Part shown: positions 42,722 through 51,837 of the stretch, one piece after another
Layout: every line of letters begins with the position of its first letter
Position numbering within the stretch: the first letter of the stretch is position 1
Origin: Candidatus Peregrinibacteria bacterium
GTDB taxonomy: Bacteria > Patescibacteriota > Gracilibacteria > UBA1369
DNA length: 64,000 bases
Assembly (NCBI GenBank): GCA_020851415.1
Contig: JADZCU010000044.1
Location: forward strand, 33,671 to 97,670
Direction of reading: 5' to 3'
Program-made: the position numbers and the translations under genes
The notes under the pieces: model-generated
Database searches by the model: none
What the model saw: the letters and a program-made list of their open reading frames with translations, nothing else
What the model was told of the DNA's origin: nothing

Positions 42722-43267
42722 ATGGCAATTGAAGCGATTAGGCTAGGCGATGGTGGTGTGAGCGAGGCGGAAGCTTATAAGGCGTTACGTCTTGAAGGGT
42801 TAAAAAACGACCCTATCTCGTTTGCAAATACCTATGAAGAAATGGCGGTGAGAACTGTGGATGATATTATCGCTGAATTGAGAGCGAATATTGTTGTCGG
42901 TGTTTTGATGGAAAATAGCGAATTAATTGGCGTTGGAGGTATTCGCCGTGAGGCACCGGGTAAGATGAATCATAAAGGTATTATTTATGGTAATTTTGTC
43001 AGACAGGATGTGAGAGGCAGAGGTGTTGGGAAACTGATTATGAGTGACTTGGAGAAAAGAGCACGGGCAACTGTACCAAGTGATTTACTTCCGGCGTTTG
43101 AAGAGCTTCAGCTTCGTGTAGTTGAGGGAAATGAACCAGCTATTAGGTTATATAAATCTTTGGGATACGAAGAGTTTGGCTTTGCGGCAAGAGCTGTGAG
43201 GTATCAGGGGAAATATGTGGGCGAGCACTATATGCACAAGTATTTGATAGATGCCGATAAACAGTAA
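42722..43267 (+). CDS. GNAT-family N-acetyltransferase
   Basis: 181 aa. Acetyl-CoA-binding motif A is VRQDVRGRGVGKLIMSDLEKRA (RxxGxG form), followed by LQLRVVEGNEPAIRLYKSLGYEEFG, the C-terminal GNAT signature. Substrate unknown: small molecules or protein N-termini are typical. Monocistronic under a strong promoter; the next transcription unit starts a few bases after its stop. Confidence 0.92.
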   Translation: MAIEAIRLGDGGVSEAEAYKALRLEGLKNDPISFANTYEEMAVRTVDDIIAELRANIVVGVLMENSELIGVGGIRREAPGKMNHKGIIYGNFVRQDVRGRGVGKLIMSDLEKRARATVPSDLLPAFEELQLRVVEGNEPAIRLYKSLGYEEFGFAARAVRYQGKYVGEHYMHKYLIDADKQ

Positions 43268-43270
43268 ATC

Positions 43271-43298
43271 TAGACAATAGAAAATCGACGAGTATAAT
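43271..43298 (+). promoter_or_regulatory. Promoter of the attenuator-DUF62 unit
   Basis: TAGACA, 16 bases and TATAAT, with the predicted start near 43305, about 17 bases before the leader ATG. The same TAGACA -35 variant is used at the purP promoter. Confidence 0.6.
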
Positions 43299-43321
43299 CG
43301 GGATGTAATTTTCAATTTTAC

Positions 43322-43411
43322 ATGCAAATTTCCTTCGCAAAATCTGAACAGACCAACATGATGATGTCTATGATGATGCTTTCTCAGCGAAGGTTTGAGT
43401 TTGTGGCGTAA
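43322..43411 (+). CDS. Met-rich leader peptide of a transcription attenuator
   Basis: A 29-codon frame, too short for the ORF track. Codons 13-15 and 17-19 are all ATG, giving MMMSMMM; seven of 29 residues are Met. It ends in TAATAG at 43409, directly after RNA segment 2. The layout parallels the his, phe and trp leader peptides, where slow decoding of the regulating amino acid decides the RNA fold. No Shine-Dalgarno sequence, as is usual in this window. Its function would be its translation, not the peptide. Confidence 0.7.
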   Translation: MQISFAKSEQTNMMMSMMMLSQRRFEFVA

Positions 43412-43463
43412 TAGAATAACTTACAAAACTCCAAAGCCTTCGCAACTGCGAGGGCTTTTTTTT
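43332..43463 (+). promoter_or_regulatory. Ribosome-mediated attenuator (segments 1-4)
   Basis: Four segments can pair alternatively. Segment 1 CCTTCGC (43332-43338) and segment 2 GCGAAGG (43387-43393) pair within the leader ORF. Segment 2, extended as GCGAAGGTTTGAGTTTG, pairs with CAAAACTCCAAAGCCTTCGC (43424-43443) in about 17 bp with three single-base bulges: the antiterminator. Segment 3 AAAGCCTTCGC (43433-43443) pairs with segment 4 GCGAGGGCTTT (43448-43458), followed by eight T: the terminator. A ribosome stalled on the Met codons leaves 2 free to pair with 3; one at the stop codon covers 2 and lets 3:4 form. Confidence 0.75.
43433..43463 (+). terminator. Attenuator terminator hairpin
   Basis: AAAGCCTTCGC and GCGAGGGCTTT form 11 pairs (one G-U) around the loop AACT, followed by TTTTTTTT counted from the stem end. 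It precedes the DUF62 start by 32 bases. Confidence 0.85.
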
Positions 43464-43494
43464 AAATCCATATTACTTTTTAATTTTCTTCTCT

Positions 43495-44757
43495 ATGTCT
43501 TCTCTGGATTCCCGAACTGCTGGTACTTCTGAAGGATTAGAAACTTCCACTGATCTTGCAGCACAAGTTCATTTGCCTGAAAGTAGTCCACCATCATCCG
43601 GTGAACGTGCGCTTTTACCGGGTGAAGTTGATGGCGAACTTTCTCAGTTTCGACTGAGAATAGCACAAAATAGAGAACAGTTTCCTGATCATCGGAGTGT
43701 TGTTGTGGTGAGTGATCTGGATGATTTGGCCAGTGGCCAGGTGGCTGCATCTATTCGCGAGCAGGGGCCGCGAGGGGCAAATTTTCAGGTGGCGGAATTT
43801 AACGGAGTGCACCCTTATAATTTGATCTCAGCTGCACATACGTTGGCGGCACTTCTTTCTGACAAGAAAAATTTTCCGGCGGGTAGTATTTTTGTGATAG
43901 TTGTTGACCCACATGTGGGTCAGAATGGCCATGATGGTCAAAATGTTGCTGATAAGCGGGCAATTATTGAGTATGAAGATGGAACTGTTTTGGTTGGACC
44001 GGCGAGGTCTTACATGAGAACTGGTGAGTTTCATGGACGTGGAAAAATTGCCCGTGCCGTGGAGATTGATAAGGATCGCCTGGTTGCCTTGGGATTGACT
44101 GAAAATAAGGGTAATGATGTCTTTGACGGGCTTCGAAGGTTTGGTCCTGCAGCCGCGGCTGCACTTCATTCTGTGCCACTGGAAGAGCTGGGATCACCGA
44201 TTGATGTGGAAAAAATCCCCGTGTTAGAAATACCTGATGGAACCATTTCCGATATTGAGCCAAACTATCAAAATATCCGAGTAGAAACTGCCTATGACCG
44301 TTTTCCGATCGGATCTGATTTGGCAGTGAGAGATGCTGAAGGTAATTTGCTGTGCATTGCCAAAAGAAGGCAGGCTTTTGAGGGAGAAAAGGGTGATATT
44401 GTTGCAGTGAACGGAAGCAAATTTTTGGTTACGGATGACGGAAAAGGCAAGAAGGGTTTGTATTTGGGGGCGGTCCAGGGGCAACTTGCCGGGCTTCTGA
44501 GCGAAAAGTTTGGGAAGCAGGTTGAGGTTGGAGACAGGCTGGTTGTAGATATAGCTACACAGGAGGAAATTGATCGATATAGTGCGGAGAAAACCTTGAT
44601 TGAGCTGAAGGAGTCAGCTCAGGATTTGGTGACCGCAATAGGCGGTAAAATTGAGACTGAGATCGCGTCGATACTTGGCTCGCATCAGAGTGTTGGAGAC
44701 ATTGTTTCCGGTGTTTCGAAAAAGCTTCGAAAGGTTGCACAATGGCTTAGGGCATAA
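43495..44757 (+). CDS. SAM hydroxide adenosyltransferase-like protein (DUF62 family)
   Basis: 420 aa, longer than typical members (about 260 aa) by extra N- and C-terminal regions. I recognise the DUF62 fold from RSVVVVSDLDD (for the TDFG strand), NLISAAHTLAALLSDKKNFPAGSIFVIVVDPHVG (for AA..L..YFP.GTVHVAVVDPGVG), RAIIEYEDGTVLVGPA, VFDGLRRFGPAAAAAL (for FHGRDIFAPAAA), and a C-terminal beta barrel with DGTISDIEPNYQN. Known members hydrolyse S-adenosylmethionine to adenosine and methionine. The catalytic Asp (VVDP) is kept; Arg may be the one in DKRAI after an insertion; the catalytic His appears to be Asp. A Met-codon attenuator lies directly upstream. Confidence 0.55.
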   Translation: MSSLDSRTAGTSEGLETSTDLAAQVHLPESSPPSSGERALLPGEVDGELSQFRLRIAQNREQFPDHRSVVVVSDLDDLASGQVAASIREQGPRGANFQVAEFNGVHPYNLISAAHTLAALLSDKKNFPAGSIFVIVVDPHVGQNGHDGQNVADKRAIIEYEDGTVLVGPARSYMRTGEFHGRGKIARAVEIDKDRLVALGLTENKGNDVFDGLRRFGPAAAAALHSVPLEELGSPIDVEKIPVLEIPDGTISDIEPNYQNIRVETAYDRFPIGSDLAVRDAEGNLLCIAKRRQAFEGEKGDIVAVNGSKFLVTDDGKGKKGLYLGAVQGQLAGLLSEKFGKQVEVGDRLVVDIATQEEIDRYSAEKTLIELKESAQDLVTAIGGKIETEIASILGSHQSVGDIVSGVSKKLRKVAQWLRA

Positions 44758-44824
44758 AGCAAGCTTTTTGGCTTTGAAAAGGGAGGAACTTTGACTATGA
44801 TGACCCCGCATTTACGGTAAATTT

Positions 44825-45148
44825 ATGGAGTGTAAATTTGTAAAAATTGCGGTGTTTGCTCCCGCCACGCATGGTGATGTTATCCGCAAGGCTTTAGCTG
44901 ATGCGGGTGCAGGGCACATTGGTAATTATGATTTTTGCTCTTTTTCCTCCAGAGGAGTGGGACGATTCCGCGGACTTGAAGGAACAGATCCTTTTATTGG
45001 TAAACCGGGAAAGATTGAAGAGGTGGATGAAGAAAAAATCGAGGTTATTTGCCCCTCGGATATTTTGAAAAAAGCGCTGGATGCCGTTCGAACTGTTCAC
45101 CCTTATGAAGAACCTGCGATTGATATTTATCCCCTGTTGAACGAGTAA
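44825..45148 (+). CDS. Stand-alone NIF3/YqfO insert domain (CutA/PII-like)
   Basis: 107 aa. It corresponds to the PII/CutA-like insert of YqfO (NIF3 family): FAPATHGDVIRKALADAGAGHIGNYDFCSFSS, FRGLEGTDPFIGKPGKIEEV and VRTVHPYEEPAIDIYPL. The flanking metal-binding NIF3 halves are absent. Trimeric PII-like folds bind small ligands or metals; function unknown. Its stop is immediately followed by the mutS ATG, so they are coupled. Confidence 0.9.
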   Translation: MECKFVKIAVFAPATHGDVIRKALADAGAGHIGNYDFCSFSSRGVGRFRGLEGTDPFIGKPGKIEEVDEEKIEVICPSDILKKALDAVRTVHPYEEPAIDIYPLLNE

Positions 45149-47674
45149 ATGACTCCAATGATGCAACAATATCAGGCTGTGAAAAACCAATATCCGGATG
45201 CGATTTTATTTTATCGTCTGGGGGATTTTTATGAGATGTTTTTTGATGACGCCATTGAAGCATCTAAACTGTTGCAGATTACTTTAACGGCAAGGAGTAA
45301 AGGAGAAAACAAAACACCAATGTGCGGTGTTCCCTATCATGCTGCGAATAATTATATCGCCAAATTGACCCGGCTCGGACGAAAAGTGGCAATATGTGAA
45401 CAACTTTCGGATCCGAATTTACCGGGAATTGTTCAGCGCGATGTGGTGCGTGTGATTACGCCGGGAACTACACTTGATGAATCTATTTTGGATCAAAAAA
45501 CCAATAATTATTTATTGGCACTAACTGTTGATGAAGGTGGTTTTGATCTTGCTTACGCGGATATTTCTACGGGTGAATTTTTGGTGACCCGGGCAACGGA
45601 TGCGGTGACACTCCGCACGGAGATTGAACGTGTGTCCCCCGCTGAGGTCTTAATCCCCGAATTCCACTGGGATAATCCTATTTTAGTAGCGATCCGTAAG
45701 CACTTTTCGCAGATCGCATTTTTTAGTATTCAACAGGAACAACCCAACGTAACCGCAGAAGATTTACTGACACGTTATTTGCAATCAACGCAGAAAACGG
45801 CTTTAACACATTTAAGAGCGGCTGAAAAATATGAGGCGGGCAGCAGCATGATGCTGGATGAGGCAACTTTGAAGAATCTGGAAATTCTCAGTACGCTGCG
45901 AGAGAATAAACGTGAAGGATCTTTACTTTGGGTTTTGGATGAGACGATTACTTCTATGGGAGGTCGATTTCTTCGCCATGCGCTTATACATCCACTGCTG
46001 GATAAAAATGTTATTGAAGGGAGACTGAATGCCATTGGTGAACTGGTACAGAAACAAAAATTGTTATCTGATGTGCGTGATTTGTTGTCGAATGTTTTGG
46101 ATCTGGAAAGGCTTTCTTCCAGACTAAGCCTGGGTCGCGGTAATGCGCGGGATCTGGTTGGTTTGAAAAATTCGCTCAAGGTGTTGCCTCAACTGAAAGT
46201 TTTTTTGCATGAGGCTCAAAGCGATTTACTTGTTCAAAATCGTGATTCTTTGGATGTACTTGGAGATCTTGTAGAGCTGATTGAAAAAACGATTGTCGAC
46301 GAACCACCACTGGGAATTCATGATGGTGGAATGATTACCGGCGGTTATTCCAGTGAACTGGATGAACTGAAAAGCATCAGTACTGAAGGTAAAAACTTCA
46401 TTCAACAACTTCAGCTACAGGAGATTGAGCGTACTGGTATTTCTACATTAAAAATTCGCTACAACAGTGTTTTTGGTTATTACATTGAAGTAAGTAAAGG
46501 ACAGGCAAAAAACGTTCCGGAAAACTATATTCGCAAACAAACTCTGGTAAATGCAGAGCGTTATATTACTCCAGAGCTGAAGGAGTTTGAGGAAAAAGTA
46601 TTGGGGGCTGAAGAAAAAATTGTGGCGATTGAACACAGGATTTTTTTGGAAATACGAGAAAAAGTTGAAGTGAATATTGCTCGCATTCAAAAAACAGCAG
46701 CTCAAATTGCTCTCATTGATCACCTCAGTGCACTTGCTTATGTTGCGTTGCAAAACCGATATGCTCGTCCGAAGATTATTGATGACGCGGGGATTCGTAT
46801 TGTGGATGGGAGACATCCAGTGGTTGAGAAGATGAGCTCAAACGGGAGATTTATTCCGAATGATACGATTCTAAATCATTCCGGTGAGCAACTGCTTTTA
46901 ATTACCGGTCCAAACATGGGTGGAAAATCCACTTATTTGAGGCAGGTGGCTTTGATAGTTTTGATGGCACAGGTTGGTTCTTTTGTACCGGCTCAGTCTG
47001 CGGAAATTTGTCTTGTGGATCGTATTTTTACGCGTGTTGGGGCGAGTGATAACCTGGTCAGAGGACAAAGCACTTTTATGGTTGAGATGCAGGAGACTGC
47101 GAATATTCTTGAGTCCGCCACGGAAAAAAGTCTGGTAATTTTGGATGAAATTGGGCGTGGAACTTCTACGTATGATGGCATGAGTATTGCCTGGGCAATC
47201 ATGGAATATTTACATGATAAGTTAAAGGCTCAAACTTTGTTTGCCACTCACTATCATGAATTGATAAGTTTGGCAGATAAGCTTGAACATGCCGCAAATT
47301 ATTCTGTCGCCGTGAAAGAGGATGCGCAGGAAGGTGTTGTATTTTTGTATAAAATTTTGAGAGGCGGAGTGGATAAAAGTTATGGTATTGAAGTGGCGAA
47401 GCTTGCGGGATTGCCTGCAGAAGTTATTGCAAAAGCCAGAAAGATTCTTATTGATTTGGAAGAGGGAGTGCTTGAATCTGGCATACAACATGAGTTACAA
47501 ACGACACGTCCAACTGAAGGGCAAACAGACATGTTTGCTCGTGAACATGCGTCAATCAAAGAGGTAGCGGATGAAGTACAAAAGATCGATGTGAATGCAC
47601 TTACTCCAATGGATGCACTCCAGAAATTGCATCAACTTAAGACAAAACTTACTCAAGATCATGCCAATAATTAA
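45149..47674 (+). CDS. mutS: DNA mismatch repair protein MutS
   Basis: 841 aa, full-length MutS1. Mismatch-recognition domain starts with [29 protein letters not shown], containing the Phe-x-Glu finger (FYEMF). Connector and lever domains follow; the ATPase domain has Walker [10 protein letters not shown] near residue 590, [10 protein letters not shown], and Walker [14 protein letters not shown]. It detects mismatches and recruits MutL, encoded next with a 14-base overlap. First codon directly abuts the stop of the preceding gene. Confidence 0.98.
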   Translation: MTPMMQQYQAVKNQYPDAILFYRLGDFYEMFFDDAIEASKLLQITLTARSKGENKTPMCGVPYHAANNYIAKLTRLGRKVAICEQLSDPNLPGIVQRDVVRVITPGTTLDESILDQKTNNYLLALTVDEGGFDLAYADISTGEFLVTRATDAVTLRTEIERVSPAEVLIPEFHWDNPILVAIRKHFSQIAFFSIQQEQPNVTAEDLLTRYLQSTQKTALTHLRAAEKYEAGSSMMLDEATLKNLEILSTLRENKREGSLLWVLDETITSMGGRFLRHALIHPLLDKNVIEGRLNAIGELVQKQKLLSDVRDLLSNVLDLERLSSRLSLGRGNARDLVGLKNSLKVLPQLKVFLHEAQSDLLVQNRDSLDVLGDLVELIEKTIVDEPPLGIHDGGMITGGYSSELDELKSISTEGKNFIQQLQLQEIERTGISTLKIRYNSVFGYYIEVSKGQAKNVPENYIRKQTLVNAERYITPELKEFEEKVLGAEEKIVAIEHRIFLEIREKVEVNIARIQKTAAQIALIDHLSALAYVALQNRYARPKIIDDAGIRIVDGRHPVVEKMSSNGRFIPNDTILNHSGEQLLLITGPNMGGKSTYLRQVALIVLMAQVGSFVPAQSAEICLVDRIFTRVGASDNLVRGQSTFMVEMQETANILESATEKSLVILDEIGRGTSTYDGMSIAWAIMEYLHDKLKAQTLFATHYHELISLADKLEHAANYSVAVKEDAQEGVVFLYKILRGGVDKSYGIEVAKLAGLPAEVIAKARKILIDLEEGVLESGIQHELQTTRPTEGQTDMFAREHASIKEVADEVQKIDVNALTPMDALQKLHQLKTKLTQDHANN

Positions 47675-49595
47675 ACAATTACCGGAACATTTAATTAACC
47701 AGATTGCCGCAGGAGAGGTGGTTGAACGACCTGCTTCGGTGGTGAAGGAGTTGGTTGAAAACAGTATTGATGCCGGAGCGGACAAAATTACCATTGAGGT
47801 TAACGATGGTGGTGATACTTTTTTGCGCATTACGGATAATGGCTTGGGCATGGACAAAGATGATGCTCTCCTTGCGTTTTCACGTCATGCCACCAGTAAA
47901 ATTTCTTCTGCTGATGATCTTTTCAACATTTATACCTTAGGATTTCGCGGTGAGGCGCTTGCGACAATTGCGGCCGTTTCTTATGTCTCACTGCAAACAA
48001 AAAAACGCGGAGCGATTGAAGGTACGACTGTTCAGGTTGAAGGAGGTAATATTCATAAGGTTTCTTCAATTGGTTGCCCTGAAGGAACGCAGATTGAGGT
48101 TCGACAACTTTTTTTCAATACGCCAGCGAGAAAAAAATATTTGAAGAATGCGGCTACTGAATACGGACATATTTTGAGCATGATTACCGGTATTTCTTTG
48201 GCTTTTCCAAACATCAGTTTTACTTTGATCCATGATGAAAAAACGGTCTTTGATTTGCCGGCCACCGACGATGATTTTGTGCGTATACGTGCGGTCCTCG
48301 GGCGCAGTGTGGCGGATGAACTTGTACCTGTTTTTTACGGACATTCGAAAATTCATTTGAAAGGTTACATTGGAAAACCTTTTATTGCCCGAGCCAATAG
48401 AAACAGTCAGTATTTTTTTGTGAATCAGCGTGAAGTAAAATCTCATGTACTTTCTTATGCGGTGAAGCAAAGTTACCATTCACTTTTGCCAAAGGAAAAA
48501 CATCCGGTGTTTCTTTTGTATTTTACTTTGGATCCGGAAAGCGTTGATGTGAATGTGCATCCGCGTAAGCTTGAAGTGCGTTTTCGTGATGAAAAAGAGA
48601 TTTTTTCAATTATTACCCAGGCCTGCAGCAAGGCTTTGGAGACGCATGTTTTGGCTCCTATTTTGGATGGGAATAAAACGAGCGAATATAATGAAGACCG
48701 TGTGCAACAATCACCACTGGTGCTGCATGATAAGCCGCTTCAAGTTCCAAGTGCTGTGATGGCGGCTGAACCTGTTGCTGTGGGAACCGTGGAACAGGCG
48801 TTGGAATTTACCCAGCGGATCGCAGGGAACCCCATAAATGAAAACTATGTAAGTGTAGAATTGCCTTTTGGAAATTCCGATGAATCTGCGTCTGGGAATG
48901 AGAATATTTTGGAAAGAGACAGGAGTTCTGAAAATGAAGTGACGTCGACTGTGAATGGAAATATCGAGGATAATCCTGTATCCGGTTTTGGAGTTCAACG
49001 TGAGGCGACTAAAGAAATTCTTCCTTTAGCACAAATGGATAGGTCTTATATTTTGTGCCAGCAGGGACAAAGTCTGGTGATTGTTGACCAGCACGCCGCA
49101 CATGAAAGAGTTCGATATACCGAGATTGTTGAGGCTTTTGAAAAACAGCTTCTTTCTGTTCAGCCGCTCCTTGTTCCGGAAAATCTTGAACTTTCGCATC
49201 GTGAACTGGCTTTGCTTGAGCAGTATGGTGAGATACTTCGAACTATGGGGTTTGAGCTTGAACCTTTTGGAGGAAATACGATTGCTGTGAATGCGGTGCC
49301 AAGTTATGCGGCTAAACTTGATCTTCAACCCCTTATTCAGGGTCTGCTTGATGATATGGATCACCAGTCATCCAAGGGTGACTTCACTATGAGGAAAGAA
49401 CGTGCTCTGATTTACATGGCCTGCAGGAGCGCCGTGAAATTTGGTGACCCTTTGGCTCCTGAAGAACAAAAAGAGCTTTTAAAGAAGCTCCAGGCGCTTG
49501 CCCTTCCATATACGTGTCCTCATGGGAGGCCAACAATGATTACGCTGACTTCGGATGAACTCATAAAACGGTTCGGCAGAAATTATGATGCCTGA
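47661..49595 (+). CDS. mutL: DNA mismatch repair protein MutL
   Basis: 644 aa from ATG 47661, the first residue of the conserved N-terminus ([38 protein letters not shown]); the track start lies inside mutS. GHKL ATPase motifs: [22 protein letters not shown]. The C-terminal domain has endonuclease features [24 protein letters not shown] and CPHGRPTM, expected where MutH is missing. In the metal motif DQHA-x2-E-x4-E the second Glu is shifted by one residue (Thr at its place), so cleavage activity is likely but not certain. Confidence 0.97.
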   Translation: MPIIKQLPEHLINQIAAGEVVERPASVVKELVENSIDAGADKITIEVNDGGDTFLRITDNGLGMDKDDALLAFSRHATSKISSADDLFNIYTLGFRGEALATIAAVSYVSLQTKKRGAIEGTTVQVEGGNIHKVSSIGCPEGTQIEVRQLFFNTPARKKYLKNAATEYGHILSMITGISLAFPNISFTLIHDEKTVFDLPATDDDFVRIRAVLGRSVADELVPVFYGHSKIHLKGYIGKPFIARANRNSQYFFVNQREVKSHVLSYAVKQSYHSLLPKEKHPVFLLYFTLDPESVDVNVHPRKLEVRFRDEKEIFSIITQACSKALETHVLAPILDGNKTSEYNEDRVQQSPLVLHDKPLQVPSAVMAAEPVAVGTVEQALEFTQRIAGNPINENYVSVELPFGNSDESASGNENILERDRSSENEVTSTVNGNIEDNPVSGFGVQREATKEILPLAQMDRSYILCQQGQSLVIVDQHAAHERVRYTEIVEAFEKQLLSVQPLLVPENLELSHRELALLEQYGEILRTMGFELEPFGGNTIAVNAVPSYAAKLDLQPLIQGLLDDMDHQSSKGDFTMRKERALIYMACRSAVKFGDPLAPEEQKELLKKLQALALPYTCPHGRPTMITLTSDELIKRFGRNYDA

Positions 49596-49607
49596 TCGGA
49601 GTGCTTT

Positions 49608-51830
49608 TTATTGACCTACTACCGCTGAAAGGTAGAGGTCTGTTTCCAATTTGCCTTCATAGTAAACGTTGCCGCTATCGTATGTTTTGAACGTGTCTTT
49701 CGGATACTGGGCATAACTCTTGAAGCCAGGCTTAAAGATTACCTGTTTTACTAAATTGCTTATAACAAGTCCGGGCTGTCTTTGGATGTTTATGCGGTAT
49801 GTATCGACCGGATACATTTTTAGTTTTTGTGGAAGTTGATATCTGATTGTTACTTTTTTTTCTATTCCCGGATCAACGTTCATGGGGAACATGAAATATG
49901 TTTTTTGAATTTCTTTATCGTATTTTGTTTCAACCACCAGTGAGTTTAGCGGTTCTACGTCCAGCAAAACACTCCCTGCCGGCGCATACACTTTCATCAT
50001 GGCTTTGTTTGTTCCGCGGCCTAAAATGTTCTTTACCGTTTCACTTATTTCGTTGAAGCCGAATTTTTTGAGTTCTTTTTGCCAGTCGTTCATTATTTCC
50101 TGATTCCAGGTGTGACGGCGAACTACCGTTACCTCGTCTATTACGTCACCATTTGGATTGATGATGGTGTTGTGCTCAATATTTTGTTTGATATAGAGAT
50201 CGGACTTGTTTCCGCCAATTGATGTTACTGTTACGTTGAGATAATCATTGGATGGCTCCTGGATAACCCGCCCTGATAAGCCAAATTCGTCGAATAAATC
50301 CTGTACCTCTCTATGTCTGGAATACATTAAAATGGATTTTTCATTTATTCCACGAATGAATTCTGCCAGAACTCTTTTCCAGTTATCGTTGCTGGTGAAA
50401 AGTTTTTTCTGGAATGCTTTTATGAATTTATTTACTACTATTTTTGGTGAATTCTCACCATTGAGCTTTGATTCAACAATGTATGAAAGCACCAGCTGAT
50501 AATTTGATTTATCAAGTGCGCTTTGTAAGCCTTCCACGCCTACCGGGCCAGTGATTTCCAAAAGTCTGCCAACGAAACTTTGGTTGAGGGCTATGACAGT
50601 ATCCACACTTGGACCTTTTTCTTTTTGTAAAAACCAGGCTGCTTTCTCTGCTGAGAGTGGGAAGTCGGGCGAGTAATTTGAGTCACGCAGACGCCAGTAT
50701 TTGGTTATTGAGGCAATATCTTCCGGTGCGGCAATCTCTTCTTTTAGTTGACCGTCAAAGTCGTATACGTCTTTGAAATCGAATTTGGTTATGTAGCCAT
50801 CATTTACATCGATCAACATGACACTTCCGATAAATCCTCCGGTTGGTCTTGATTCGGTGTCGTTTTGTAAAAGAACTAAATAGCTGTGTGGATATCTGTC
50901 GCCCAACAGATCGAGTACGGCAGGTATTTTACTTTCTGCTTCGTTCAGCACCGAGCGCAATTTTTCCACCTTACCCTGGGCGTCAGTGAGTTTTGAACGT
51001 AGATTTACGGGTATCACTTCCGCACTCACACGGCTCAACTCCAGGCCGGCTTGATCTATTTTTGCTTTCGCTTTTTGGATGTAGGACAAATCTTCTTTGA
51101 GTTTTTCCGTGAGCGATGGAGCCACTTTTGCCTCTTTTTGGTCATCTTTTAAATGAGTGTTTGCCAGAATAAAAAGTTCCGGGAGTTTTTCCAGACTTTG
51201 GACACCACGTGAAAAATCTTGCCCCGCAGAGGCGATATTTTTTGCGGCAGAAAGAAGGTTCTGTACCGATGTTATGGTTTTCTCTTTGGCAAAAAATGAG
51301 TCGCTATGTGTTTGCAGGAAGGCAATGCTGCCTTTGGCATCAGCGAATGATTTTTCGGCGTCTGTGAAGTTTTGTTCAGCACTCAAAAAATCAGCATTTT
51401 GTGCCTGTTTGCCGCCTTTCATTAGGTCTTCATATCCAGAGGAAGCTGAAGCTATAACATTATGACCAACCTCCATACCGCGCTGGTACACGTTGATAAT
51501 GTTGAGGATAAAGAGAATCAGAACTCCGGCTGAAGCCAGACGCATTGTTTCATGTACTTTGTCTAAACCTCTTTTTTTTGGTCGGTCGATATAGTGGAAA
51601 AACAGTTCGCCGTTTGCTTCGCGTGATCCATTAAGATTTTTCCCCTTCTTTACCGGAATAATATCGTTGAGTTGTCTTCCGTTTCTTCCTGATACAGATG
51701 TATAATTTTCAGGTTTTGAAAGGTCGATGAGCCCCGGAATGTTTTTTACATGAGATACGATCTCTTTATCTGTTAAAGAGATCGTAAAAGACGCTTTTGC
51801 CGAGATGTCACGGAGAATCTTTGGGGGCAT
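49608..51830 (-). CDS. DUF4012-domain membrane protein
   Basis: 740 aa. A cytoplasmic N-terminus of about 85 aa precedes one membrane helix (AGVLILFILNIINVY), a helical coiled-coil region (about 120-320) and a DUF4012 domain with YLVLLQNDTESRPTGGFIGSVMLIDVNDGYI. The rest is extracellular and beta-rich. This family is very common in Patescibacteria and is thought to act at the cell surface; its role is unknown. Eight bases separate it from the DUF3352-like gene upstream. Confidence 0.9.
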   Translation of the reverse strand: MPPKILRDISAKASFTISLTDKEIVSHVKNIPGLIDLSKPENYTSVSGRNGRQLNDIIPVKKGKNLNGSREANGELFFHYIDRPKKRGLDKVHETMRLASAGVLILFILNIINVYQRGMEVGHNVIASASSGYEDLMKGGKQAQNADFLSAEQNFTDAEKSFADAKGSIAFLQTHSDSFFAKEKTITSVQNLLSAAKNIASAGQDFSRGVQSLEKLPELFILANTHLKDDQKEAKVAPSLTEKLKEDLSYIQKAKAKIDQAGLELSRVSAEVIPVNLRSKLTDAQGKVEKLRSVLNEAESKIPAVLDLLGDRYPHSYLVLLQNDTESRPTGGFIGSVMLIDVNDGYITKFDFKDVYDFDGQLKEEIAAPEDIASITKYWRLRDSNYSPDFPLSAEKAAWFLQKEKGPSVDTVIALNQSFVGRLLEITGPVGVEGLQSALDKSNYQLVLSYIVESKLNGENSPKIVVNKFIKAFQKKLFTSNDNWKRVLAEFIRGINEKSILMYSRHREVQDLFDEFGLSGRVIQEPSNDYLNVTVTSIGGNKSDLYIKQNIEHNTIINPNGDVIDEVTVVRRHTWNQEIMNDWQKELKKFGFNEISETVKNILGRGTNKAMMKVYAPAGSVLLDVEPLNSLVVETKYDKEIQKTYFMFPMNVDPGIEKKVTIRYQLPQKLKMYPVDTYRINIQRQPGLVISNLVKQVIFKPGFKSYAQYPKDTFKTYDSGNVYYEGKLETDLYLSAVVGQ

Positions 51831-51837
51831 AAAATCC

